From Anaerolineales bacterium (GTDB taxonomy: Bacteria; Chloroflexota; Anaerolineae; Anaerolineales; UBA6668), in the NCBI GenBank assembly GCA_020630225.1, contig JAHDBS010000007.1, forward strand, positions 2,629-34,883: 32,255 nt of DNA, written 5' to 3'. Under the pieces are notes generated by a model. The model did not search any database. It had not been told where the DNA came from and worked only from the letters and a program-made list of their open reading frames with translations. Of the stretch, positions 7,694 through 16,646 are shown piece by piece; position 1 is the first letter of the stretch; every line of letters starts with the position of its first letter. The translations under genes and the position numbers were made by a program.

Positions 7694-10621
7694 TTGGTTT
7701 TACTAGAAATGCTTCCGTATTGGTTTCGTGAGAATTGGCTGCGCTTGCTTGGCTTGTGCGGCGTTTTGCTTGGATTTATGTTCCAAGTACCGTTTGATTA
7801 CGGTGAAACCAGTACACTACAAGTTACATCAGAAGTGTATTTACCAGTTGTTTACAAGCCAACTGGCCCAACCCTGGCAAATGACAGCGTCTTTTTCATT
7901 GAGGTCATTTCGGACGAGTTAACTGCAATTGAGGCCACCAATCAGCCAATTGCGCTCCGCATTTCTCGGACGGGTGGGCTAGGCGCCATTATTTTAGAAA
8001 CTGCATTAGCTGGCTCAGACAATGCTGCGTTGAGCTCAGCATCTGACACCGACTACATCCTCCGCAAAACTGACGGCACTGTCATTAACAACTTCATTGA
8101 ATTTAACGTTGGTCAGATAGCGCAAGACATTGAACTTGTCCCTGTCGCTGATGACAACACTGAGGTTCCTGAAGAGCTCAACTTTACGCTTGTTGAGCAT
8201 GCTGATTATCAAATCAACCCAACTGGACGCAGCGTTGAGATGAAAATTCTTGACAATGAACCAGGAATTACGCAAGACAGCATGCTGCTGTTTGCGCAAA
8301 TGTATGCTGAAGGCGATGCCGATACCGATGCCACCGGCTTAGCAGCACTGCGCCTCTCAAATGACAATAGCTATGCCATGCTAGACATGGAATATAGCAA
8401 CCTTACCTCAGACCAAACGGCAGCTCATATTCATGTGGCAACGCCAGTTAGTGGGCCAATTGTCTACAGTGTTGGGATGGGCCAAATTAATGGTGACCGC
8501 TGGGATATTGAAGCGGCGCATCACTTGGTCACTAATCAAGACACCTTAGATGCATTGTTAGGCGGGCATCTTTACATCAATGTCCATAGTGCGGACTATA
8601 ACGGCGGCGAAATCCGCGGGACGTTTGCAACCGTTGATGGCGGCATAGCCATGCAACTGCCGCCTGAGCCTGATCCAGTTACGGTGCTCACTGGCGCTGA
8701 ACTTGAACGCGACATTGCGCGGTTCCTAACTCAAGCGACCTTTGGCCCAACGCCGGAAACCATTGCGGATATGCAAGCTCGTGTTGCGTCACATGGCGGT
8801 GACCGCATTGCTGCTTATGACGAATGGCTTGAGGAGCAAATGCTGCTGACAGCCCCATCCACGCTTGATTTTGCACTGGCACAAATGCGCATGTATGCCG
8901 ACACCAATGGGACTAATCTCAATTGGGCGGCGCGTAATTCTGGCTTTGAACCGGCTTGGTATACCGGAGCAGTCTATGGCAAAGCACAGTTGCGTGAACG
9001 AATTACGTTTGCGCTGAGTGAAATCTTTGTCATTTCGCAAGAAGACAACTCGCTTGATGACAACCCATGGGCAACTGGGAGCTATTACGACATGCTCAAG
9101 GGCAACGCGTTTGGGGACTACCAAACACTGCTGACGGATGTGTCTACCCACCCCGCAATGGGCATGTATTTGTCTCACCTGCGTAACAGCATGGAGCAAA
9201 TTGATGGCGACGGCAATATTATCTCGTCACCAGATGAAAACTATGCGCGCGAGGTGATGCAGCTCTTCTCAATTGGCCTTGTGCAATTGCACCCAGATGG
9301 TTCTATCAAGCTGAGCGCAGAAGGCTTGCCAACGCCAACCTACGACCAAACTGATATTACTGAATTAGCTCGGGTCTTTACTGGTTGGGGCATGGCCGTT
9401 ACAACGCCTGACAACGGCGTAACGGATAGCACTATTGAAAATACAAATTTCAATTTCTGGGGCTACTCTAAAAACGACCAGGCTTACTATCACCCGCATT
9501 TCATGCAAGCCATGAAGATGTTTGAAGACAACGGCAAGTTGCCAACGCAGGGCGGCTATCTACGATATCACGATAACTTGCAAAAGACGGTGTTAGGCCA
9601 AACGATCCCAGCTGGGCAAACGGGTCAGCAAGACCTAGACCAAGCAATGACAATGTTGGCGACGCACCCAAATACAGCGCCATTTATTAGCTACCGGCTT
9701 ATTCAGCGCTTGGTCACGTCTAACCCCTCACGCGGCTATATCTATCGCGTTTCACAGGTGTTTACAAATACCAACGGGGACTTAGGCGAAGTTGTCAAAG
9801 CGATTTTGCTGGACCCAGAAGCCCGTAACTTAGACCACCTGAATCGAGTGAGTCAAGGTCGCTTGTCTGAACCATTGGTGCGCTTGGTTGGCGCAATGCG
9901 CGTGATGAATGCAGTGTCGAGTACGCATAACGACTTCCAGTTGGTCACCCTCAATGCATTTGGGTTACCTGCAGAAGAAAATGCGCTGTATGAAGACAAC
10001 ACCAGCGTTATCTACATTTCGCAGAATTCTATGTTGTATGGCGATGGCTTCCGACAGTCGCCGCTGTATGCGCCTAGCGTGTTCAATTGGTTCTCTCCAG
10101 ACTATGTGCCAGCAGGTGGCGTCTCAGAAGCAGGGCTGGTAACGCCTGAAATGCAAATTGCGACTGAAAATAACGTCATCAATGCCTACAACACCTATCA
10201 AAACTTGGCGCTGTGGAGCGGCATTTGGGGTCAAAAACCGCAGCACAATGGCGAAACCTCAAAGATTGTGCTGCCATCCACATCACCTTTCCATGACATT
10301 TATACCGATGTGCTAGACACCAATAACGACGGTGCATTCACATCGGCTGACGCTTCATTTGATGACGATGATGCCATCCGCAATGCAACCATTGCTCTTG
10401 TGGACGCGTTAGACGTTTACCTTTGTGGCGGCTACTTAGCTGCGAATGCCACCGGCGACACGCTAACGGACCCGCGTGAAATCGTCATTGCTGGCGTTTA
10501 TGACGCACATTACTGGCGTGACGGCGGCTCAGACGATGCAGCTGCCACCGCTCGTGATCGCCGCGTGCGCGAAGCTGTCTTGTTACTTAGCACTGCACCA
10601 CAGTGCATCATGCAACACTAA
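7694..10621 (+). CDS. DUF1800 family exported protein with Calx-beta and CHRD domains (copy 1)
   Basis: TTG start chosen because AGGTGG (7679-7684) lies 9 nt upstream; the next ATG at 7709 would be too far from it. The 975-residue product has an N-terminal hydrophobic signal or anchor (about 14-32), a Calx-beta-like domain (about 63-190, ending KILDNEPG), a CHRD-like domain (about 196-312, with AAHIHVATPVSGP and LYINVHSADYNGGEIRG) and a DUF1800 domain (about 333-975). The DUF1800 hallmarks are FLTQATFGPTPET, DENYAREVMQLFSIG and TDITELARVFTGW. Near the C-terminus an EF-hand/dockerin-like loop DTNNDGAFTSAD (875-886) could bind Ca. The gene is 6 bp before a DUF1501 gene, its usual partner. DUF1800 has no established biochemical activity; an extracytoplasmic role with DUF1501 is inferred. 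It is paralogous to the protein at 18741. Confidence 0.88.
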   Translation: MVLLEMLPYWFRENWLRLLGLCGVLLGFMFQVPFDYGETSTLQVTSEVYLPVVYKPTGPTLANDSVFFIEVISDELTAIEATNQPIALRISRTGGLGAIILETALAGSDNAALSSASDTDYILRKTDGTVINNFIEFNVGQIAQDIELVPVADDNTEVPEELNFTLVEHADYQINPTGRSVEMKILDNEPGITQDSMLLFAQMYAEGDADTDATGLAALRLSNDNSYAMLDMEYSNLTSDQTAAHIHVATPVSGPIVYSVGMGQINGDRWDIEAAHHLVTNQDTLDALLGGHLYINVHSADYNGGEIRGTFATVDGGIAMQLPPEPDPVTVLTGAELERDIARFLTQATFGPTPETIADMQARVASHGGDRIAAYDEWLEEQMLLTAPSTLDFALAQMRMYADTNGTNLNWAARNSGFEPAWYTGAVYGKAQLRERITFALSEIFVISQEDNSLDDNPWATGSYYDMLKGNAFGDYQTLLTDVSTHPAMGMYLSHLRNSMEQIDGDGNIISSPDENYAREVMQLFSIGLVQLHPDGSIKLSAEGLPTPTYDQTDITELARVFTGWGMAVTTPDNGVTDSTIENTNFNFWGYSKNDQAYYHPHFMQAMKMFEDNGKLPTQGGYLRYHDNLQKTVLGQTIPAGQTGQQDLDQAMTMLATHPNTAPFISYRLIQRLVTSNPSRGYIYRVSQVFTNTNGDLGEVVKAILLDPEARNLDHLNRVSQGRLSEPLVRLVGAMRVMNAVSSTHNDFQLVTLNAFGLPAEENALYEDNTSVIYISQNSMLYGDGFRQSPLYAPSVFNWFSPDYVPAGGVSEAGLVTPEMQIATENNVINAYNTYQNLALWSGIWGQKPQHNGETSKIVLPSTSPFHDIYTDVLDTNNDGAFTSADASFDDDDAIRNATIALVDALDVYLCGGYLAANATGDTLTDPREIVIAGVYDAHYWRDGGSDDAAATARDRRVREAVLLLSTAPQCIMQH

Positions 10622-10627
10622 ATCACT

Positions 10628-12187
10628 ATGACTAACTCTAGTAAAACGTTTTCTCGTCGCGAATTTCTGCGCCAAGCTGCTTGCGCTGGCGTTGGCCTTG
10701 GTCTGACAACCATGGTCAACCAGTTAGCGCCATTGCGGTTGGCGTCTGCGGCACTGGCCCAGCAAGATCTCAATGACTACAAGGCATTGATCTGCATCTT
10801 TATGTCTGGCGGGAACGACTCGAATAATTTGCTGGTGCCTATGGGGACTGCCGCTAGTAGTGATTTACGCGCCGATTATGAAACTGGGCGTGGTCAGCTA
10901 GCGCTGAATTCTGGCATGCATTCACTGAACCTGAACAACTCTGGCGCAGCGTTCAATAAATATCATGGTGGCTCTATTTATTCACTTGGGGCGCATCCGA
11001 GCGCGCCGGAAGTGGCAGAGATGTTCAACAGTGGTGACTTAGCGTTTGTTTGTAACGTTGGGTCGTTGGCGTTTCCAATTGAAAGTCGGCAAGACTTAGT
11101 TGATGGGCGCGTTGTCTTACCACCATCACTCTATTCACACTCTGACCAAGTCATGCAATGGCAAACCTCCATTCCAGACCAGCCGTTTGAGACTGGCTGG
11201 GGCGGTCGGGTGGCAGACCTAATGCATGGTGCTTATAACAGCGATGCGTCACGCGTTTCAATGTCAATGTCGATGAATGGCGTGAATGCGTTTCAACGCG
11301 GAATTGGCAATGAGACGTCAGCGTTTACAGTTGGCACCAATGGCGTGACGCCAATTAAAGGGTTTGGTACGAGCTACAGCGCTGCCTATGCTGGCGATTC
11401 AACGTTTCATAATCCGGTTTACAACACTAATGAACAAGGTCACCGTCTAAAAGCAATGGAAAGCTTAGTGAAGCTTACCCATGCCAACCTGATGGAAGAC
11501 GCGTACTCCAACAAAATTGTGAGCGCGCGGAATGTAGAAGATGCCATTGGGGATGCACTCATTCAAGCAGATAGCAGCGGGGTCGATTTTGATAGCCATT
11601 TTGCTGCGATTGATACTAATTTAGCGCGCCAACTAAAAATGGTGGCGCGACTTATCTCTGGACGTTCTTTCTTAGGCAATCGCCGTCAGGTGTTCTTTGT
11701 GAGCGTGGGCGGTTATGACATTCATAAGAACCATCTCTCTGCTCATGCAGACTTGATGGACGAGCTATCAAAATCGTTAGCAGCGTTCCGGAACGCCATG
11801 ATTGACGTAGGCGACTGGGACAAGACTGTCGCATTCACGGCCTCTGACTTTAGCCGCACCTTTACTGCCAATGGTCCAAACGCCGAAGACGGGACGGATC
11901 ATGCTTGGGGGAGTCATATGATGGTGGCCGGTGGTCCGGTGATTGGCGGGCAGCTTTATGGTTACTATCCTTCGTTGAAGGTGGGTAATCAAGAAGGGTC
12001 TATTGATGCGCACACCACGCGTGGTCGCTGGATTCCGTCAACGGCTGTAGACCAATATTCAGCGGTATTAGCACGCTGGTTTGGCGTTGAAAGTAACGCC
12101 ATGGAAGAAATTTTCCCGAACCTTGGCCGCTTCAATAATCCATTTACAAGTACTGAACCCAATCTGGCATTTCTGCCAATGATTTAG
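10628..12187 (+). CDS. DUF1501 family Tat-exported protein (copy 1)
   Basis: The 519-residue product opens with a twin-arginine signal (SRREFLRQ at 9-16, then a hydrophobic ACAGVGLGLTTMV and a likely cleavage after AALAQQ), so it should be exported folded by Tat. The body matches DUF1501, a family related in fold to alkaline phosphatase/sulfatase-type hydrolases. Visible hallmarks are the LICIFMSGGNDSNNLLVP segment near the N-terminus, YSHSDQVMQWQTS, and a late FTASDFSRTFTANGPNAEDGTDHAWGSH region rich in possible metal ligands. No enzymatic activity is established for the family. The start lies 6 bp after the DUF1800 stop with no clear ribosome-binding site, so translational coupling is likely. 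Downstream, 222 bp show no gene and no clear T-tailed terminator. Confidence 0.9.
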   Translation: MTNSSKTFSRREFLRQAACAGVGLGLTTMVNQLAPLRLASAALAQQDLNDYKALICIFMSGGNDSNNLLVPMGTAASSDLRADYETGRGQLALNSGMHSLNLNNSGAAFNKYHGGSIYSLGAHPSAPEVAEMFNSGDLAFVCNVGSLAFPIESRQDLVDGRVVLPPSLYSHSDQVMQWQTSIPDQPFETGWGGRVADLMHGAYNSDASRVSMSMSMNGVNAFQRGIGNETSAFTVGTNGVTPIKGFGTSYSAAYAGDSTFHNPVYNTNEQGHRLKAMESLVKLTHANLMEDAYSNKIVSARNVEDAIGDALIQADSSGVDFDSHFAAIDTNLARQLKMVARLISGRSFLGNRRQVFFVSVGGYDIHKNHLSAHADLMDELSKSLAAFRNAMIDVGDWDKTVAFTASDFSRTFTANGPNAEDGTDHAWGSHMMVAGGPVIGGQLYGYYPSLKVGNQEGSIDAHTTRGRWIPSTAVDQYSAVLARWFGVESNAMEEIFPNLGRFNNPFTSTEPNLAFLPMI

Positions 12188-12409
12188 ATTAGACTGCTGT
12201 CGTGTGTTGATTGCACGAGAAATCCCAACTGCGGGCAGGGACTTAACTTCACTAAGTCGTGTAGAAAGCAGTATTTGACCAGAATTTGCTTATTTCTTCA
12301 TAGAGAAATGTGTTCTGGCTAAATCAAACCTTCATCCCAAATAGGTTAAGAAAGCAATATACTGATTCTGTGAAGATGAATACGTGAAACAATTCATCTT
12401 TATATTCAG

Positions 12410-13831
12410 ATGCGCCGACTTAATCTCATTGCTCCAAAACGCCAACTGGCGCCGTTTGAAACGCTGTTTCAGTATCGGCTTACGACTAGCCTGCTTCTCA
12501 TTATGGCTTGTCTTGCACTGGTTAATTCCATTGCGTTGGCAACCGTATATTCACTTACTTCCATTACTTATTTGTTTGGATGGGTCTTTACGCTAACGAT
12601 GTTTGCGGCGTATTGGCTCTGTCGGAACAAGGGCTTTGAACTAAGCGTACTTGTTGCCATCGTAGGTTTCCTCGCTTACATTGGCTTGGCGCTTGTCGAG
12701 CAGTTCCGAGTTGGCACGTTAATCAGCGATACGTTCTACTGGCTGCTGCCGCTGTTGGCGTTTGCTGGCATTACGCTATCCAGTAAGCGTTTTGCAATTT
12801 TGACGGTGTTTGTCTGTACTGCGATGGTCGCTCTTATTTTGCTGCGTCCCGAAATGATTGCCGCTGGATTTGTACGCCCAGTCGGGGTGATTTTGTCAGT
12901 TTGTGGCCTGATCTGGTATGCCAGTCGTTTACGTGATGAAGACCGCAGCCGACTGCGACAGCAGGCTCAAGAATTAACGTCTCTCAATCGAAAGCTTGAT
13001 GACCAACTGATGATCAAGGCGTTGGAAGTGGCTTTAGTGAATGATGAACGTGTTCGTACTGAACATGCACTACGGGCTGCCCAGCGGTTACAAACCGTTG
13101 GGGTATCTGCTAGCTCCATTGCACATGACTTCCGCAATCTTGTTGCGGCAGCACGGATGCAAATTGAATTGTCCATTCGGCATTTAGAAGAGGATCACAA
13201 GGCATTTCGGCATAGCATGAAAGCCAACGATACGTTGCTGAATACAATTAGCTTAATCAATCAGTTGTTGGTCTATACAGGTGAGCTTGATTCGAATATT
13301 GCTGAAATTGAACTAAGTTCTTTTTCATATCAAACCTGTGAAGCATTGCGCTTGCTCATCCCCAGCAATGTAAGCCTTGTACATGATTTAGATGATGCGC
13401 CAGCCTTGCCTGTCATGGCAAATCCTGCGCAATTGCAGCAAGTTGTCATGAATTTAGTGATTAATGCTTCAGAGGCTATTGACGGGAGTGGGCAGGTCTA
13501 TGTCATGACAGACTATGTGTCTTACTCCGACGTAGATCAACCCAACTTTACGCATGGCAATGAGCGTTGGGCACCGGGCGACTATGCGGTGTTGCGCGTT
13601 AGTGACAACGGGATTGGGATGTCACCAGAAACACAGCGCAAGATTTTTGATCCATTCTTTTCTACGAAGGCGAAGGAAGGCCGTGGACTCGGGATGGCTG
13701 CAATTCTTAGTATTTTGGAAGAGCATAACGCCTTGCTGATGTTAGATAGTGAAGAGGGCCTAGGCACGACGTTTTGCATCTTCCTGCCCCAAACAAGGGC
13801 TGAGGTAGAAACAGAGCTGCAGCCTGCGTAA
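12410..13831 (+). CDS. Membrane-bound sensor histidine kinase
   Basis: The 473-residue product has about six TM helices in its first 172 residues, then a short coiled-coil linker (175-225). A dimerisation and phosphoacceptor region has an unusual H-box SSIAHDFRNLVAA, with His239 the likely phosphorylation site. The HATPase domain shows the N-box (NLVINASEAI, about 348-357), G1 (SDNGIGM, 398-404), F-box (IFDPFFSTK, 412-420) and G2 (GRGLGMAAI, 424-432). The HDFRN H-box and domain order resemble NtrB-like and cyclic-nucleotide-pathway kinases. No response regulator is next to it, so its partner is unknown. The sensor appears to be the membrane block itself, since there is no periplasmic or PAS domain. 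No Shine-Dalgarno site is visible; a TATATT hexamer lies 3 nt before the ATG. Confidence 0.92.
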   Translation: MRRLNLIAPKRQLAPFETLFQYRLTTSLLLIMACLALVNSIALATVYSLTSITYLFGWVFTLTMFAAYWLCRNKGFELSVLVAIVGFLAYIGLALVEQFRVGTLISDTFYWLLPLLAFAGITLSSKRFAILTVFVCTAMVALILLRPEMIAAGFVRPVGVILSVCGLIWYASRLRDEDRSRLRQQAQELTSLNRKLDDQLMIKALEVALVNDERVRTEHALRAAQRLQTVGVSASSIAHDFRNLVAAARMQIELSIRHLEEDHKAFRHSMKANDTLLNTISLINQLLVYTGELDSNIAEIELSSFSYQTCEALRLLIPSNVSLVHDLDDAPALPVMANPAQLQQVVMNLVINASEAIDGSGQVYVMTDYVSYSDVDQPNFTHGNERWAPGDYAVLRVSDNGIGMSPETQRKIFDPFFSTKAKEGRGLGMAAILSILEEHNALLMLDSEEGLGTTFCIFLPQTRAEVETELQPA

Positions 13832-13840
13832 TTTTAGTCA

Positions 13841-13880
13841 CGGACAACTCTTATCCTCTCGGCATACAATTAGGTATGCC
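13841..13880 (+). promoter_or_regulatory. Candidate leaderless promoter with inverted repeat over the start codon
   Basis: TACAAT (13865-13870) is a good -10 element, with a partial -35 (CGGACA, 13841-13846) 18 bp upstream. The expected transcription start falls on the A of the ATG at 13876, and there is no ribosome-binding site, so a leaderless mRNA is plausible. The same bases form a perfect inverted repeat GGCATAC-AATTAG-GTATGCC (13861-13880) covering both the -10 element and the start codon, which could be an operator. Confidence 0.4.
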
Positions 13881-14664
13881 AACCCTCTCAGATCGATCTC
13901 GACAATTTGCCGTGCCTGTGACTATGGGCATTTTCCTGTTTATGAATTGGTGGACAGGTGCTGTTCGCTTGGGTGGCGTGAGCCAAGGCGAAATTGCATT
14001 TCTGTTCCCAACGCTTTTTACTCCAGAATTTTATGTATTCTCTATCTGGGGCATTATCTATATGTTGCTCATTGGATATGCAGGCTATCAACTGTGGCCG
14101 GGACAGGCAGCACGCACTATCCATCGCCAGATTGGCTGGCCTTTGACAATTGTCAATTTGATTGGCGGTGCATGGTTAGTCACTTGGCATTTGCTGTACC
14201 TGTGGTGGTCTGCGCTAATCTTGGCGACTATGTTAGCGCTTGTCTTACTAGTGTTTGTGCGCATGCGGGTGGGACAGTACAAAGTTTCAGAAGCTGATTT
14301 TTTACTGGGGCACCTGCCGTTCTCAATTTACCCAGCTTGGTTGAGTGTCGCGTTGATTGCCAATATTGCGATTGCACTTAAGGAAATGGGCTGGTCTGGT
14401 TTCGGGATTTCCGAACCCATTTGGACCGTAATACTGATGTCAATTGCTAGCCTGATTGCAATTGTTGTTCAACTTCGCTATTGGTCACCAGCGTTTGTCG
14501 CGGTGCTGGTGTGGGCATTTAGTGGTATCTGGGTGCGTAATGGTGACATAGCGCCTATTGGAACATTGACGCTACTGCTCTGTGCGCTACTCATTGCGTT
14601 TGTGATTGTGCGGGGCAGACGCCGGATTGGTATTACTCTTCCATTACAGCCGCCATTAGCTTGA
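13876..14664 (+). CDS. Tryptophan-rich sensory protein, TspO/MBR-like membrane protein
   Basis: The 262-residue product is almost entirely hydrophobic with about eight TM segments. It is rich in Trp, with a FTPEFYVFSIWGIIYMLLIGYAGYQLWP segment typical of TspO-related tryptophan-rich proteins (longer than the ~160-residue classical TspO). Members of the superfamily bind porphyrins or other hydrophobic ligands in the membrane; the role of this longer branch is not established. It lies 44 bp after the histidine kinase gene on the same strand, but the candidate promoter directly in front suggests its own transcription. Its last 32 bases overlap the 3' end of the convergent lipoprotein gene. No ribosome-binding site is seen. 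Confidence 0.75.
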   Translation: MPTLSDRSRQFAVPVTMGIFLFMNWWTGAVRLGGVSQGEIAFLFPTLFTPEFYVFSIWGIIYMLLIGYAGYQLWPGQAARTIHRQIGWPLTIVNLIGGAWLVTWHLLYLWWSALILATMLALVLLVFVRMRVGQYKVSEADFLLGHLPFSIYPAWLSVALIANIAIALKEMGWSGFGISEPIWTVILMSIASLIAIVVQLRYWSPAFVAVLVWAFSGIWVRNGDIAPIGTLTLLLCALLIAFVIVRGRRRIGITLPLQPPLA

Positions 14665-15307
14665 TTTTTAGCTCAAATGCGTCGGCGACTTCAACAATTT
14701 TTGGCACGCTAGGTGGAGTGACCTCAAAGTCTGACATTAGCAAGGTTGCTGTCGCTTCACCACGCACTTCAGTTTCAGAAATGGTGGCAACGGTGGTGAA
14801 TGTCACTGGTTGCGTGACGCCATGAATGCTGAGATCCCCAACTAAATCAAACGCAATCTGATCTGCCTCGCGCACAATATTCGCTGCTTCGGAAATTTCA
14901 AACGTTGCAATTGGATAACGCCCTGACTCCAGCCAGTTTACTTTCAAAATTTCATCACGCTCTGCTTTACTTGTGCGCAGCATAGTCAAATCAACGCTGA
15001 TCTGCCCGCCAACCAAGGTTGGGTCTGCCTGCGTGAAGTCAATGGCTATTTCGCCGCGAATCGCACGTGTTGCGCCAATGGTGGTGACTTCACCATAACG
15101 CGGATTGGATCTAAGTAGTTCGCTGGCGTTTTCTAAAAACGTCTCTGTGATGATGTAATTGACATTCGACTGGCTGGGACTAACCTTGAATAGGGTTGCC
15201 TGCTCGGGGTAAGTTGGTGGGGCTTCGGTGGGTGATGGTAGAGCGGCTTGTAATGGTGTACAAGCAGTTAGAAAGAGCAGGCTGAGGGCTAAAAACCAGT
15301 ATCGCAT
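14633..15307 (-). CDS. YceI-like lipoprotein
   Basis: Start placed at the ATG at 15307 (224 residues), because an upstream in-frame TTG at 15343 lies inside a terminator hairpin and would add residues before the signal peptide. The N-terminus MRYWFLALSLLFLTAC is a classical lipoprotein signal with lipobox LTAC and Cys16 as lipidation site. After a short Pro-rich linker, the rest matches the YceI-like lipocalin-fold family, with segments such as ATRAIRGEIAIDF, ILKVNWLESGRYPIATFEIS and VGDLSIHGVTQPVTF. YceI-like proteins bind isoprenoid or other lipidic ligands; the ligand here is unknown. Its 3' end overlaps the TspO-like gene by 32 bp on the opposite strand. Both proteins belong to families that bind hydrophobic ligands, so a link is possible but unproven. 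Confidence 0.83.
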   Translation of the reverse strand: MRYWFLALSLLFLTACTPLQAALPSPTEAPPTYPEQATLFKVSPSQSNVNYIITETFLENASELLRSNPRYGEVTTIGATRAIRGEIAIDFTQADPTLVGGQISVDLTMLRTSKAERDEILKVNWLESGRYPIATFEISEAANIVREADQIAFDLVGDLSIHGVTQPVTFTTVATISETEVRGEATATLLMSDFEVTPPSVPKIVEVADAFELKIKLMAAVMEE

Positions 15308-15340
15308 ACATTGATTGTATCGATGTTGGTGGCTTAACGA

Positions 15341-15371
15341 CAAAGCGCCTTTCTGTACGAAAGGCGCTTTG
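15341..15371 (-). terminator. Hairpin terminator downstream of carA
   Basis: A 13-bp perfect stem CAAAGCGCCTTTC/GAAAGGCGCTTTG with a 5-nt loop lies 14 bp past the carA stop. On the minus strand the stem ends in CTTTG and is followed by a weak T-rich stretch, so it could act as an intrinsic terminator for the carA end of the minus-strand cluster. It also marks the true lipoprotein start as downstream. Confidence 0.65.
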
Positions 15372-15385
15372 GAAAATGTATTGAT

Positions 15386-16522
15386 TTATGCTTTCTGGGC
15401 TGCCATCAGGTCTACAAACTGTTGGAACAGCTTGCGGGCATCGTGCGGTCCTGGTGATGCTTCAGGGTGATATTGCACGCTGAAGGCTTTGAGTTCATCA
15501 CAGCGTAGTCCTTCTACGCAGTCATCATTCAAATTGATGTGTGAGACAACAACATTGTCTGGCAGCGAGTCTGCATCTACGGCAAAGCCGTGATTGTGTG
15601 AACTAATTTGCACTGCTTTGGTGTCTGTTTCTTGAACAGGTTGGTTTGTGCCACGGTGTCCAAACTTCAATTTATATGTTGTTCCACCCAATGCAAGCCC
15701 AAGTAGCTGGTGCCCTAGGCAAATGCCAAAGATAGGTTTCTTGCCGAGCAATTCTTTGAGCGTGTCAATTGCATAGCCCACGGCGGCAGGATCACCAGGT
15801 CCATTTGATAAGAAAATACCGTCTGGATCCATCGCCAATACTTCTTCAGCGCTGGTGCTGGCTGGCACAACGGTAACCGTGCAACCATAATCGGTGAGCA
15901 GGCGCAGGATGTTACGCTTGATGCCAAAGTCAAATGCGACGACTTTATGTTGTGCTGGGTCAGCTTGCCGTTCTTTGCCAACGCGCCATTCATCTGGCCA
16001 ACCTTCTTCCCACTGGTAGAGGGCATTGCAGGTGACTTCACTGGCAAGGTCGGCGCCTTCCATGTCACGAGCGTTTTTTGCCATTTCAACTAAGCGGTCT
16101 GCATCGACATTGACAGAAGAAATTGCTGCTCGCATTGCACCAACAGTGCGAATGTGTTTGACGAGCGCGCGCGTGTCTACATCTGTAATTGCGACTACGC
16201 CTTTGTCATCTAAGTAGTCTGGCAGGCTCATTGTGCTGCGATAGTTGCTCACAATTGGGCTGACAGAGCGCACAACAAAGCCTTCTAGCCACGCTTGCCC
16301 AGATTCATCATCTTCTGGGGTCGTGCCATAGTTGCCGATGTGTGGTTGGGTCATCACAACGATCTCGCCATGATAAGAAGGATCGGTAAGGATCTCTTGA
16401 TACCCGGTCATACCGGTGTTAAACACGATTTCACCCGTGCGTTCACCAATTGCACCAAATGCGGTGCCCGGCCACAGTGTGCCGTCCTCTAGTGCCAATA
16501 AAGCTGGAGTTTTGTTGGTCAT
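15386..16522 (-). CDS. carA: Carbamoyl-phosphate synthase small (glutaminase) subunit
   Basis: CarA hydrolyses glutamine and passes ammonia to CarB to make carbamoyl phosphate for pyrimidine and arginine synthesis. The 378-residue length is normal. The N-terminal small-chain domain shows [17 protein letters not shown] and HIGNYG. The C-terminal class I glutamine amidotransferase domain has SNGPGDP, the nucleophile in FGICLGHQ (Cys268) and the His-Glu pair in [11 protein letters not shown] (His352, Glu354), so the triad is intact. carB is not adjacent. It follows surE by 124 bp on the same strand; that gap holds only an imperfect hairpin without a T-tract, so co-transcription with surE is possible. 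No good ribosome-binding site: AGGA lies too close to the ATG. Confidence 0.96.
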   Translation of the reverse strand: MTNKTPALLALEDGTLWPGTAFGAIGERTGEIVFNTGMTGYQEILTDPSYHGEIVVMTQPHIGNYGTTPEDDESGQAWLEGFVVRSVSPIVSNYRSTMSLPDYLDDKGVVAITDVDTRALVKHIRTVGAMRAAISSVNVDADRLVEMAKNARDMEGADLASEVTCNALYQWEEGWPDEWRVGKERQADPAQHKVVAFDFGIKRNILRLLTDYGCTVTVVPASTSAEEVLAMDPDGIFLSNGPGDPAAVGYAIDTLKELLGKKPIFGICLGHQLLGLALGGTTYKLKFGHRGTNQPVQETDTKAVQISSHNHGFAVDADSLPDNVVVSHINLNDDCVEGLRCDELKAFSVQYHPEASPGPHDARKLFQQFVDLMAAQKA

Positions 16523-16646
16523 ATCCTGAACAAAAAGTTTGTAACGTTCCTAAAAATTGCCGCCAAAGTTTAGCACACGCTGATGGTATCCCGTTTCGGA
16601 AACACTTTACAGAAATCGGGCTTGGAATAACAACAGTTTTACGAAG

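Noticed and set aside
12279-12318. Interrupted inverted repeat (CCAGAA...TTCTGG with inner ATTTCT/AGAAAT) after DUF1501 copy 1
   Set aside because: The arms are short and broken, and no T-tract follows, so it was not called a terminator.
15308-15343. Upstream TTG start for the YceI-like lipoprotein
   Set aside because: It lies in the terminator stem after carA and would put 12 residues before a perfect lipoprotein signal peptide.
16575-16622. Imperfect hairpin CCCGTTTC/GAAATCGGG between surE and carA
   Set aside because: It has a bulge and no T-run on the minus strand; too weak to call a terminator.
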